Assembly (NCBI GenBank): GCA_900754515.1
Contig: CAAEDD010000171.1
Span: 1-24,515 of the forward strand
Direction: 5' to 3'
Source of the DNA: an uncultured Oscillospiraceae bacterium
Lineage (GTDB): Bacteria; Bacillota; Clostridia; Oscillospirales; Oscillospiraceae
DNA length: 24,515 bases
The translations under genes were made by a program, and so were the position numbers. This document shows positions 6,288 to 13,364 of the stretch, one piece after another (position 1 is the stretch's first letter; the number at the start of each line of letters is the position of its first letter). The notes below the pieces were generated by a model, which worked only from the letters and a program-made list of their open reading frames with translations, did not search any database and was not told the DNA's origin.

Positions 6288-8104
6288 GCGTTATTCTCCG
6301 CCATCCTCACCTGGTCGCCGCTCTTCACCGGGGAATTACTGGTTGTGATAACATAGTCCCCGTAGCTCAGGTCGGCTACCACGGCGGAGTTATTGTCGTC
6401 GGAGGCCAGCACCTCCACGCTCACTCGCTTGGCTATATACCTGTTGCCCAGAGGCGAGGACTTGGCCTCGATAGCAAGAACGAACTTGCCGTTGTTGTCG
6501 CTGCGTATGGCGCTGTTGGGCACTATTGTGTCATAATTTGCACTCTTCTGTCCAACGGATATGGTCAGCTCCGAGCCGGAGGTCACATCTCCGGACAGCT
6601 CAAAGGTGAGCTCTTTGTTGGTCTGGGGGTTCTTGGGGTCGGTACGGATATTGGACAGAGTAGCCACAATTTCATTGCCCCAGTAATAGTTGCTGACGGT
6701 AGCCGTGTCTCCCACCCGCAGGCGCTGGGCCTGGTCGTTGGTGACGGAGAAGGAGAGAGTATGGCCCATGTCCGGCACCTCGATAGTGCAGACCACAGTG
6801 TCCTTGGTTACGGTATCTCCGGCACTGACGTTTATAGCGGTGACCACGCCGTTGACATTGGCGGTTATCTGGTCCCCGGCGTCACCGGAGAGCTGCTTTA
6901 CCTTCTCCTGGGCAGCCTTTATCTTCTCAGCCTGCTGCTGAAGATCTATGGAAGCGGAAGCAAGCGTCTTGTCATCCTGAGACTGCTTGTAGGCCAGGGC
7001 ATCCATAGCGTCATAATAGGCGTTTTCCGCGGCTGTGTAGTCTGCGCTGGCTTTGTCTCTGGCCTCTCTGTAGGGTACCAGCTTGTAGTTTATTTCCTCA
7101 TTGTATTTTACTATTGCGTCATACTTATTCTTTGCGGCGTCATAAACTGACTGGGCATTTTCAAGCGTAGTCTTATTGGAAGAAACAAAGTCCGCAAGAG
7201 CCGCCTGAGCCGATGCCAGCCAGGCCTTGGCCGTGGCCAGGTCTGTCACTTCATCAGGACTAACTGCACCATAAGCCTGTACCGCGCCAAGTCGTATATA
7301 CCCGGTACTCGAGCTGCCCGCAGACAGCAGCGATGCACCATCCGTCTGACCCTGCTGATTGCCGGCATCTTCAGTTTTTCCGTCTTGGCCAGGAGTCGTG
7401 GTCGGGATAGTTGTTGGGGTGGTTGTCGGGTCAGTCGAAGGTTCAGGTATTACGGTAAGTTCGTTTACCCGCTGCTGCCAGGCCACCACTTCCGCCGAAA
7501 GTCTCTGATACTCCTGGTCATAGCTGGCCTGGACGGAAATCAGGTCAGCATAGGCCTGCTGCATTTTATTCTGTGCATCAGTCAGCTGGTTGGTGATGTC
7601 CTCATCCCCATACTTTGCCAACATCTCATTGTACAGGTTTTCGGCATCAGTATAGGTTTTCAGAGCCGCCTCCATAGCGTCATAGGCAGTCTTCAATGCC
7701 CGGTTTTCCGTGGTATAGTTGAAGTTGGGCATACTCACCGCAGACTTCTGGTAGGCATACTGGAGGTCACGCAAGGTTTCCTTGGCAGTCTCCAGCTCCT
7801 GGCTGTCCCCGGCACCAAGGACAAACAGGGTGTCCCCGGTCTTGACCTCCTGGCCAACCTTCACCATGACCGAGCGTATCTCTCTTGTCTGGGTGGTTTT
7901 TACATTGTGGCTGCCGTTGGCCTTCACGGTGCCGGTGCCCCGGACCTTGGCAACTATTGAACCGTCAGTCACACCGGCGGTAGCCACCTCCGGAAGGGTA
8001 CGGTTCATAATGGTGTTCGAAAAGAAGGTCAGCACCAGCAGCACCGCCAGAAATACGATGGCGGCATTTTTTACCCATTCTCTGTTCTTCGGTTTAAATT
8101 CCAT
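6284..8104 (-). CDS. HlyD/AcrA-family membrane fusion (adaptor) protein, YknX-like
   Basis: A 606-residue adaptor with one N-terminal TM helix (about 13-31), a first half-lipoyl segment (about 48-95, ending GQEVKTGDTLFVLG), a long coiled-coil hairpin (about 100-405), the second half-lipoyl segment (about 410-442, ANVNGVVTAINVSAGDTV) and a beta-barrel/C-terminal region to the end. Such proteins bridge MacB-type ABC exporters to the outside. The hairpin is split near residues 219-270 by a Pro/Thr/Gln/Gly-rich insert, unusual at this position. It begins 30 nt after the upstream permease gene, with AGAGGTG before its ATG, and overlaps the MacB-like gene by 4 nt. The substrate is unknown. Confidence 0.85.
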   Translation of the reverse strand: MEFKPKNREWVKNAAIVFLAVLLVLTFFSNTIMNRTLPEVATAGVTDGSIVAKVRGTGTVKANGSHNVKTTQTREIRSVMVKVGQEVKTGDTLFVLGAGDSQELETAKETLRDLQYAYQKSAVSMPNFNYTTENRALKTAYDAMEAALKTYTDAENLYNEMLAKYGDEDITNQLTDAQNKMQQAYADLISVQASYDQEYQRLSAEVVAWQQRVNELTVIPEPSTDPTTTPTTIPTTTPGQDGKTEDAGNQQGQTDGASLLSAGSSSTGYIRLGAVQAYGAVSPDEVTDLATAKAWLASAQAALADFVSSNKTTLENAQSVYDAAKNKYDAIVKYNEEINYKLVPYREARDKASADYTAAENAYYDAMDALAYKQSQDDKTLASASIDLQQQAEKIKAAQEKVKQLSGDAGDQITANVNGVVTAINVSAGDTVTKDTVVCTIEVPDMGHTLSFSVTNDQAQRLRVGDTATVSNYYWGNEIVATLSNIRTDPKNPQTNKELTFELSGDVTSGSELTISVGQKSANYDTIVPNSAIRSDNNGKFVLAIEAKSSPLGNRYIAKRVSVEVLASDDNNSAVVADLSYGDYVITTSNSPVKSGDQVRMAENNA

Positions 8105-8134
8105 AATACACCTCTAAAGCTCAGGCTGTTTCCG

Positions 8135-9010
8135 TCAGCCCTTTACGCTGCCGGAATTTGCTATACCCTCCACCAGATATTCCTCTCCGTGGAGGAACAG
8201 CAGCAGGGACGGTATCATATATACTGTGGCCATAGCAAAGGCCAGGCCGATCTCGCCGGTATTTATATTTGACAGGAACACTGAGAGGGGCTGACTGTCC
8301 GCATCCTGCAACAGGATGAGGGGCTGCTCCACCATGTTCCAGTAGTCGATGAATACCAGAATGGCAATAGAGTAGAGAGCCGAACGGCACTGGGGCAGAC
8401 AGATCTTCGTAAATATCTGCCACTCCCCCGCTCCGTCCACCTTGGCCGCTTCAATGAGGGAATAGGGTATGCGGCGCATGAACTTGGTGAGCAGGAACAC
8501 GGAGAAGGGAGCGAAGATACCCGGCAGAATGATGGCCCAAGCGGTATTCAGTATACCCAGCCAGTCGCTCACAAGATAGTTCGGCACCAGGGTGACCTGA
8601 TAGGGCATTAGCATCAGGATAACATAGAAGAAGAAAATGCCGCTTCTTATCTTTCCCCGCCATCTGGTAAAGCTGTAGGCGGCCACTGCGGCCACCGCCA
8701 CCTGGAAGATGACTATGGGCACCACAAGGAAAATACTGTTCCACAGTTTCAGCAGGTATTCAGGGGATTTTATCAGTCCCGTAATATATTGGGACAGGGT
8801 GACCTTGTCTGGAATGAACTTCAAATTCACGGTCTTTGACACATAACCGCCGGTTGTGGTAGAGAATATCATGCCGTAATTGGCCTTTATCTCCGATTCC
8901 GACATGAAGGAGTTAGTTATTGTCAGCACCGTGGGCAGAAGGAACATTATCGCAAAGGCGGCACACAGAAGGAACATGGCGCCACGGCCGAAGTAGTGTT
9001 TCTTTTTCAT
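8135..9010 (-). CDS. Carbohydrate-type ABC transporter permease (MalG family)
   Basis: A 291-residue inner-membrane permease with about six TM helices and the MalG/YtcP-type EAA coupling loop at about 187-207 (EAAKVDGAGEWQIF). It pairs with the upstream MalF-like subunit to form the channel of a CUT1-type importer for sugars or glycoconjugates. A substantial extracytoplasmic loop (about 35-85) follows the first TM. It overlaps the upstream gene by 4 nt (ATGA) and uses AAAGGA within that gene as its ribosome binding site. No ATP-binding subunit is in the operon, so it probably borrows a shared MsmK-type ATPase encoded elsewhere. That point is inference. Confidence 0.9.
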   Translation of the reverse strand: MKKKHYFGRGAMFLLCAAFAIMFLLPTVLTITNSFMSESEIKANYGMIFSTTTGGYVSKTVNLKFIPDKVTLSQYITGLIKSPEYLLKLWNSIFLVVPIVIFQVAVAAVAAYSFTRWRGKIRSGIFFFYVILMLMPYQVTLVPNYLVSDWLGILNTAWAIILPGIFAPFSVFLLTKFMRRIPYSLIEAAKVDGAGEWQIFTKICLPQCRSALYSIAILVFIDYWNMVEQPLILLQDADSQPLSVFLSNINTGEIGLAFAMATVYMIPSLLLFLHGEEYLVEGIANSGSVKG

Positions 9011-9894
9011 CCCTCCACATCCTTTCCGAACCAGTCCTCCGCAATGAACAGCAGAGCTATCAGCACCACCATGACAATTGCCATGACCACGGCCGCAGCC
9101 GAGAGCTTCTGATAATCCAGGGAGCGGAAGGTATTGTTCATAAAGTGCTGGAGCATGTACAGCTTTTCATAGGGGTAGTCCCCGGTGAGCAGGTAGACCT
9201 CCCTGAACACCTTAAAGGAGTTTATAAGGGAGAGTATGGTCACAAAGAGTACCGTGGGGGACAGATAGCGGAGCTTTATCGCAAAGAACTTATAGGCCTC
9301 GCTGGCGCCCTCCACGTCGGCGACCTCCAGAAGTTCCTTTGGAATATTGGCCAAGCCCGCCATGAAAAGAATCATGTTGTAGCCCAGGTTCTTCCACAGG
9401 AACAGGATTATAACCACTATCTGACAGTAGTCTGACTGGAGCCAGTCGATCTTATCCACGCCGAATACCATTAGGAACTCATTGATGGTACCGTTAAAGT
9501 TAAACAGCACCTGCCAGATAAGCACCACAGAGGCCACCGGTACCATCATGGGGCTGAGGAAGAAAGTGCGGAACTGACTTTTCATGGGGATGCGGCATTC
9601 CAGCATCAGAGCCAGGCACATGGCCAGGATCACTGCCAGAGGCACAGCCACTATTGAAAAGCTGAGGGTGTTCTTGGCCGCCATGATAAAGGCGGAGTTA
9701 TCGAACAGCTTTATGAAATTATCCAAAAACACAAAGTTCTTCGATCCAACTCCGTCGATCAGCGAGTAGTAAACCACCACGCCGAAAGGGACGATGAAGA
9801 ACACGCCCACGCCCAAAAGGCTGGGGAAAAGGAAGCACAGGCTCTTGAGAAGATCCAGAGTGCGTTCCCGGAGGTTCAATTTATGTTTCTTCAT
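9007..9894 (-). CDS. Sugar-type ABC transporter permease (MalF/UgpA family)
   Basis: A 295-residue permease with about six TM helices. The EAA-type coupling loop lies at about 190-210 (EVADVEGASEAYKFF), and WKNLGYNMILFMAGLANIP just before it is typical of CUT1 MalF/UgpA subunits. It forms a heterodimer with the overlapping MalG-like gene product. The start codon follows AAGG at a short distance, a modest ribosome binding site. A strong promoter of its own lies in the 166-nt gap before it, so permease expression need not depend on the binding-protein transcript. Confidence 0.9.
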   Translation of the reverse strand: MKKHKLNLRERTLDLLKSLCFLFPSLLGVGVFFIVPFGVVVYYSLIDGVGSKNFVFLDNFIKLFDNSAFIMAAKNTLSFSIVAVPLAVILAMCLALMLECRIPMKSQFRTFFLSPMMVPVASVVLIWQVLFNFNGTINEFLMVFGVDKIDWLQSDYCQIVVIILFLWKNLGYNMILFMAGLANIPKELLEVADVEGASEAYKFFAIKLRYLSPTVLFVTILSLINSFKVFREVYLLTGDYPYEKLYMLQHFMNNTFRSLDYQKLSAAAVVMAIVMVVLIALLFIAEDWFGKDVEG

Positions 9895-9947
9895 TTGACC
9901 TTGCCGTTTCGTTTTCCATTATAGTTATGATGTGTACGCTCCTGCCA

Positions 9948-9976
9948 ATAATACCACATCTTGTAGGCAGGTTCAA
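9948..9976 (-). promoter_or_regulatory. Internal promoter ahead of the two permease genes
   Basis: On the minus strand TTGAAC (9971-9976), a 17-nt spacer and TATTAT (9948-9953) preceded by TGG (extended -10) make a strong sigma-70 type promoter. The start point would be near 9941, giving a leader of about 47 nt. The inverted repeat CCTGCC (9941-9946) / GGCAGG (9966-9971) brackets the -10 and could be an operator. Confidence 0.65.
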
Positions 9977-10017
9977 TAAAAGCCGGTGAATCAAAAGAAA
10001 AATTAATAATTACAAGA

Positions 10018-10046
10018 TACAGGCAGGGGTATAGCCCCTGCCTGTA
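10018..10046 (-). terminator. Intercistronic hairpin after the lipoprotein gene
   Basis: A perfect 12-bp stem (10018-10029 with 10035-10046) and 5-nt loop lie 15 nt past the stop codon at 10061. The downstream minus-strand tract (ATCTTGTAATTATTAATTTTT) is not a clean T-run. It may be a partial terminator or a 3-prime stabiliser that keeps lipoprotein mRNA in excess over permease mRNA. Confidence 0.6.
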
Positions 10047-10060
10047 CTTTTAAATCAGGC

Positions 10061-12502
10061 TCAGCGCTGCTCGTTGACAAAGATATTGGCCTTGCTCTGG
10101 ATAAGCTTTGCCACATCCTCAGCGGTCTTCTGACCCTGGAAGAAAGCGGCAGCTTCCTCAGAGACTATCTCAAAGATATCGCTGTCGTAATTGGCCTTCT
10201 TGTCGGTGCTGGCGATAAGCTCCCTGAGCTGGTCTATCTGCTCGGGATCTATGGCGTAGATCTCCTCGGTCTCTCCGGTCTCGGAGTTCCAGCGTCCGTA
10301 GCGGGCGATGGGAATCTTGTTGCCCTCTTCGTCCAGTATCTCGTTACCGTTCTCATCCTTCTGGTACTGGATGGTCATGGCCTCTTCCGCCTTTTCGTCA
10401 AAGATATCCTTGCGGCTGGCCAGGCCCCACACGTTTTCTTCCTGATATTCCTTGGTCATGAAGGTACGCAGGAACTGCCATACTATATCCTTGTACTCGC
10501 TCTTGCTGCTCATAGCGTAGCCGCCGCCGTCTATGCCCAGCATATTTCCGGTACCGCTGGATGTGGGATAACCTATAAAGGTAACGTCACCGCCGAAGCT
10601 CTCGATATACTGGTTATAGAAAAGATCCTCTATCATATACACTGAGGTCTGCACCAGCATCTGTTTTCCCTGAGCAATCCGCTCATCGGTGCTCTCAGCG
10701 GTGGAATAGTCGTAGTTTTCCCAGTCAAAGGTCTCGGGGAACCGGGCAGCAAAATTCAGCAGATCTATGAATTCCTGGCTGTCAAAACTGCACTCGCCTG
10801 TGCCCCAGTTCACGAAGTTCTCCATATCCAGAGCCAGGCAGTTCTGGAGTATGCTGTCTCTGGTGACATACTGGTCGAAGGGTTCGCAGCCCTCGGGCAT
10901 GGAAGCCAGAGCCGCATCGAACTCATCGTAAGTCCAGCCCGGGGTGTCCCCAACCACGGAGCTGGCGCCCATGACGGCCTGGATATAGAAGCCGGGAACG
11001 GTGCAGCAGAGCTTGCCGTCAACCTCCATGGCGGACAGGACATTGGCAAAATAGTCGTCCCGGTTCAGCTCTTCGTCGGCGTCAATATAGGGGTAAAGAT
11101 CCTCGATGATTCCTTTGGAGGCCAGCTGCACATAGTTCAGGCTGCTGATGTCCAGGATGTCGGGGACATTGCCGGCCATAATCTCGGTGTTGAGCTTGGT
11201 GAGACCGGCGTCATAGCCGTTTTCCTCATTGTTGTATTCGGAGTAGTCGGTAACTTCTATACGGTATTTATCGTTGCCCCGGTTAAATTTCACTATCATG
11301 TCCTGGGTCTGATACTGAAGGCCGATGCAGCCCAGAGTAATTATCTCTTTCTTGGGCACAGACTCATAGGGCACCTGCTTTACGGTGACCATCTCGTAGC
11401 TGTAGCTTCTGCTGCTGCTGTCATAGTCCGTAATGACGCCCACCACGGAACCGTCTTCCCTGACGGTGACACTGTTCATGTCGTTGCCGTTCACGTCGCA
11501 GCTGAGCCAGCTGAAGAGCTTCTCCTGCTCCCCGGTCTCCAGCTTCAGACCATAGAAGTTCGTGCCGTTGGTATAATACAGATCATAGCCGTTGCTGCCG
11601 GTGATAGCGTTATAGAGGTATATGTTCTCTAAGGGGTAGCTGGTGTCGCTGAGCTTCTTGTTGGCAGTGTCTATGGGACGGACTTCCGTTCCGCTGCCGC
11701 TGGAAATGCTGGCGGCAATAGTGCCGTCGGCCAGCTTCACGATGGAATCGATATAGCTGTCGTTGTCTACTCCAATGTTGTAGCTGAATTTGCCGTCGGG
11801 TGCAATGCCTACTATCTGTCTGCCGTCATAAAGGCAAACCAGATTGCCGTCATTATCCAGCTTCATATTATAGGTATCCAGATAGGTGTCCGGATCTATC
11901 TCCACGGGAGCACAGCTTATCTCGGTACCGTCCGGCTCCAGCCAGCGAATATAATAGGTCTGCTCGTACTTGTAGTATTCCCAGTATTCGTTGCTGCTGC
12001 TGTCCATGCCATCAGGCGCCTCGCTCCAGGACTTGTATTGTATCTCCATCACTACCAGGTTGCCGTCCGGAGCTATGCACACACCGCTCACATCGCTGCT
12101 GGCGTTGAAGTCCTTGAGGTTGTTATCATTTGTGGGGACATCCAGGCGCTGATAGTTTTCCAGCTTTTCGACTGTTCCGTCAAAGCCGACAAAATACAGG
12201 AATGTGCCGTATATATCATACTGGCCCTCATACTCCGGGGTAACTCCCTCAGGAGTATTGTTGCCTATCTTCTCGTAGCTGGTGGAGTAGAATCCATCCT
12301 GGGTATAGCACCTGGGGTAGAGGCTAGCATCCTGATCTGTCGCAAGTTTCTTGTATTCTGCCGTATAGGCAAATTCAGGATGGTTCTCATCCTCAGTGCC
12401 ATTGTCCCCCGACCCGTCATCGCTCTTGCCGCAGGCAGCCATCGACAGCGACAGCGCCGCTATCAACAGCAGGGACAGCAGGCTTTTCAGTCCGTTTTTC
12501 AT
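10061..12502 (-). CDS. Large solute-binding lipoprotein with N-terminal propeller-like domain
   Basis: An 813-residue lipoprotein. The signal peptide ends at lipobox C24 (MAAC). Residues about 90-380 carry repeated blade-like motifs (APDGNLVV, EPDGTEIS, DNDGNLVC, APDGKFSY, LADGTIAA, REDGSVVG), suggesting a beta-propeller. Residues about 385-760 match a type 1 extracellular solute-binding domain (IVKFNRGNDKYRIEVTDYSE, LNTEIMAGNVPDILDISS). Family binding proteins are about 430-550 residues, so the N-terminal half is an added domain. I chose the ATG at 12502 because AAGGAGGA lies just upstream and it starts the signal peptide; an in-frame start 57 nt upstream lacks both. It is the first gene of the permease/adaptor operon. 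The ligand is unknown, probably a carbohydrate or glycopeptide. Confidence 0.85.
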   Translation of the reverse strand: MKNGLKSLLSLLLIAALSLSMAACGKSDDGSGDNGTEDENHPEFAYTAEYKKLATDQDASLYPRCYTQDGFYSTSYEKIGNNTPEGVTPEYEGQYDIYGTFLYFVGFDGTVEKLENYQRLDVPTNDNNLKDFNASSDVSGVCIAPDGNLVVMEIQYKSWSEAPDGMDSSSNEYWEYYKYEQTYYIRWLEPDGTEISCAPVEIDPDTYLDTYNMKLDNDGNLVCLYDGRQIVGIAPDGKFSYNIGVDNDSYIDSIVKLADGTIAASISSGSGTEVRPIDTANKKLSDTSYPLENIYLYNAITGSNGYDLYYTNGTNFYGLKLETGEQEKLFSWLSCDVNGNDMNSVTVREDGSVVGVITDYDSSSRSYSYEMVTVKQVPYESVPKKEIITLGCIGLQYQTQDMIVKFNRGNDKYRIEVTDYSEYNNEENGYDAGLTKLNTEIMAGNVPDILDISSLNYVQLASKGIIEDLYPYIDADEELNRDDYFANVLSAMEVDGKLCCTVPGFYIQAVMGASSVVGDTPGWTYDEFDAALASMPEGCEPFDQYVTRDSILQNCLALDMENFVNWGTGECSFDSQEFIDLLNFAARFPETFDWENYDYSTAESTDERIAQGKQMLVQTSVYMIEDLFYNQYIESFGGDVTFIGYPTSSGTGNMLGIDGGGYAMSSKSEYKDIVWQFLRTFMTKEYQEENVWGLASRKDIFDEKAEEAMTIQYQKDENGNEILDEEGNKIPIARYGRWNSETGETEEIYAIDPEQIDQLRELIASTDKKANYDSDIFEIVSEEAAAFFQGQKTAEDVAKLIQSKANIFVNEQR

Positions 12503-12544
12503 TTTGGTCCTCCTTGATACGTGATTAAAAGAATAAACACCCTT

Positions 12545-12564
12545 TACCTGTTCCAGCACAGGTA
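12545..12564 (-). promoter_or_regulatory. Palindrome at the predicted transcript start of the lipoprotein operon
   Basis: TACCTGT-N6-ACAGGTA is a perfect 7-bp inverted repeat that starts at the expected +1 (about 12564). It would form a hairpin at the extreme 5-prime end of the mRNA, protecting it, or serve as a repressor operator. Confidence 0.4.
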
Positions 12565-12570
12565 GACATA

Positions 12571-12599
12571 ATTATACCACAGATCTTCCCGGCAAAGTC
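12571..12599 (-). promoter_or_regulatory. Promoter of the lipoprotein/permease operon
   Basis: On the minus strand a perfect TATAAT (12571-12576) with extended TGG is preceded at 17 nt by a poor -35 (GACTTT). Three TTAAA direct repeats lie directly upstream at 12600-12624. This is the pattern of an activator-dependent promoter. Confidence 0.65.
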
Positions 12600-12624
12600 T
12601 TAAACTTTCTTAAAACAGTTAAAA
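12600..12624. promoter_or_regulatory. Tandem TTAAA repeats, candidate response-regulator operator
   Basis: TTAAA occurs at 12600, 12610 and 12619, about one helical turn apart and in the same orientation, each preceded by C or G. OmpR/PhoB-type regulators typically bind such phased direct repeats. The block sits about 36-60 bases upstream of the predicted lipoprotein start and about 40-64 upstream of the response-regulator start, suitable for activating both. Confidence 0.45.
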
Positions 12625-12629
12625 GTTTA

Positions 12630-12657
12630 TTGTGCCGGAGAAAATTTGTGTTACAAT
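12630..12657 (+). promoter_or_regulatory. Promoter of the two-component operon
   Basis: TTGTGC (12630-12635), a 16-nt spacer and TACAAT (12652-12657) with TG one base before it form an extended -10 promoter. It would start near 12664, leaving a short leader with GGGAGGTGA before the ATG at 12675. Confidence 0.6.
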
Positions 12658-12674
12658 CATAGGGAGGTGATGAC

Positions 12675-13364
12675 ATGACAGCACTCCCCCATGTACTCAT
12701 AGTAGATGACGACGCAGACATAAGAAATGTTCTTGAAATTTTGCTTAAAAATAAATATTTTGTTGCGGAGGCTTCCGACGGCAGTTCTGCCATTGAGTAT
12801 GTGTCTGCCCATCCGGATGTAGATCTGATAATTCTGGACGTGATGATGCCGGGTATTTCCGGCTTTGAAACCTGCAGCCATCTGCGGGAGCTGAGCCACG
12901 CCCCCATACTGTTTCTCACTGCCAAATCCGCTGAAGCGGACAGGCTCTCTGCCTATGGCAGCGGCGGTGACGACTTCCTTTCCAAACCCTTTTCCCATCA
13001 GGAGCTGCTGGCCAAGGTAAACTCCCTGCTGCGCCGCTACAGGGAATACCGGGGCAAGAATGACGGAGTCATCTCCGTGGGAGACCTGGAGGTGGATCTG
13101 TCCGGCCACAGCGTGAAGTACCAGGGCAGCCACGTCTCCCTGACCGATACTGAGTATGCAATTCTGGAGCATCTGATGAAAAGGCGCGGCAACACGGTTA
13201 CTGCCGCTGAGCTCTATGAATCCGTCTGGGGCGAGAAGTTTCTCTCCGGCTCCGGCAACACGGTGATGGTACACGTTCTGAACCTGCGCCGGAAAATAGA
13301 GGAAAATCCTTCCAGTCCCAAAATAATCCGCACGGTGTGGGGGAAGGGATATCAGATTGACTAG
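12675..13364 (+). CDS. OmpR/PhoB-family response regulator
   Basis: A 229-residue DNA-binding response regulator. The receiver domain (about 4-118) has the acidic pocket D11-D13, phosphoacceptor D55 (ILDVMMPG), T82 and K104 (SKP). A winged-helix domain (about 130-229) contains LTDTEYAILEHLM and ends RTVWGKGYQID, typical of the OmpR/PhoB class. GGGAGGTGA sits a few bases before the ATG. The sensor kinase gene overlaps its end by 8 nt. It is divergent from the lipoprotein/permease operon, and the shared intergenic region carries phased TTAAA repeats, so I infer that it controls that operon and itself. Confidence 0.95.
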   Translation: MTALPHVLIVDDDADIRNVLEILLKNKYFVAEASDGSSAIEYVSAHPDVDLIILDVMMPGISGFETCSHLRELSHAPILFLTAKSAEADRLSAYGSGGDDFLSKPFSHQELLAKVNSLLRRYREYRGKNDGVISVGDLEVDLSGHSVKYQGSHVSLTDTEYAILEHLMKRRGNTVTAAELYESVWGEKFLSGSGNTVMVHVLNLRRKIEENPSSPKIIRTVWGKGYQID

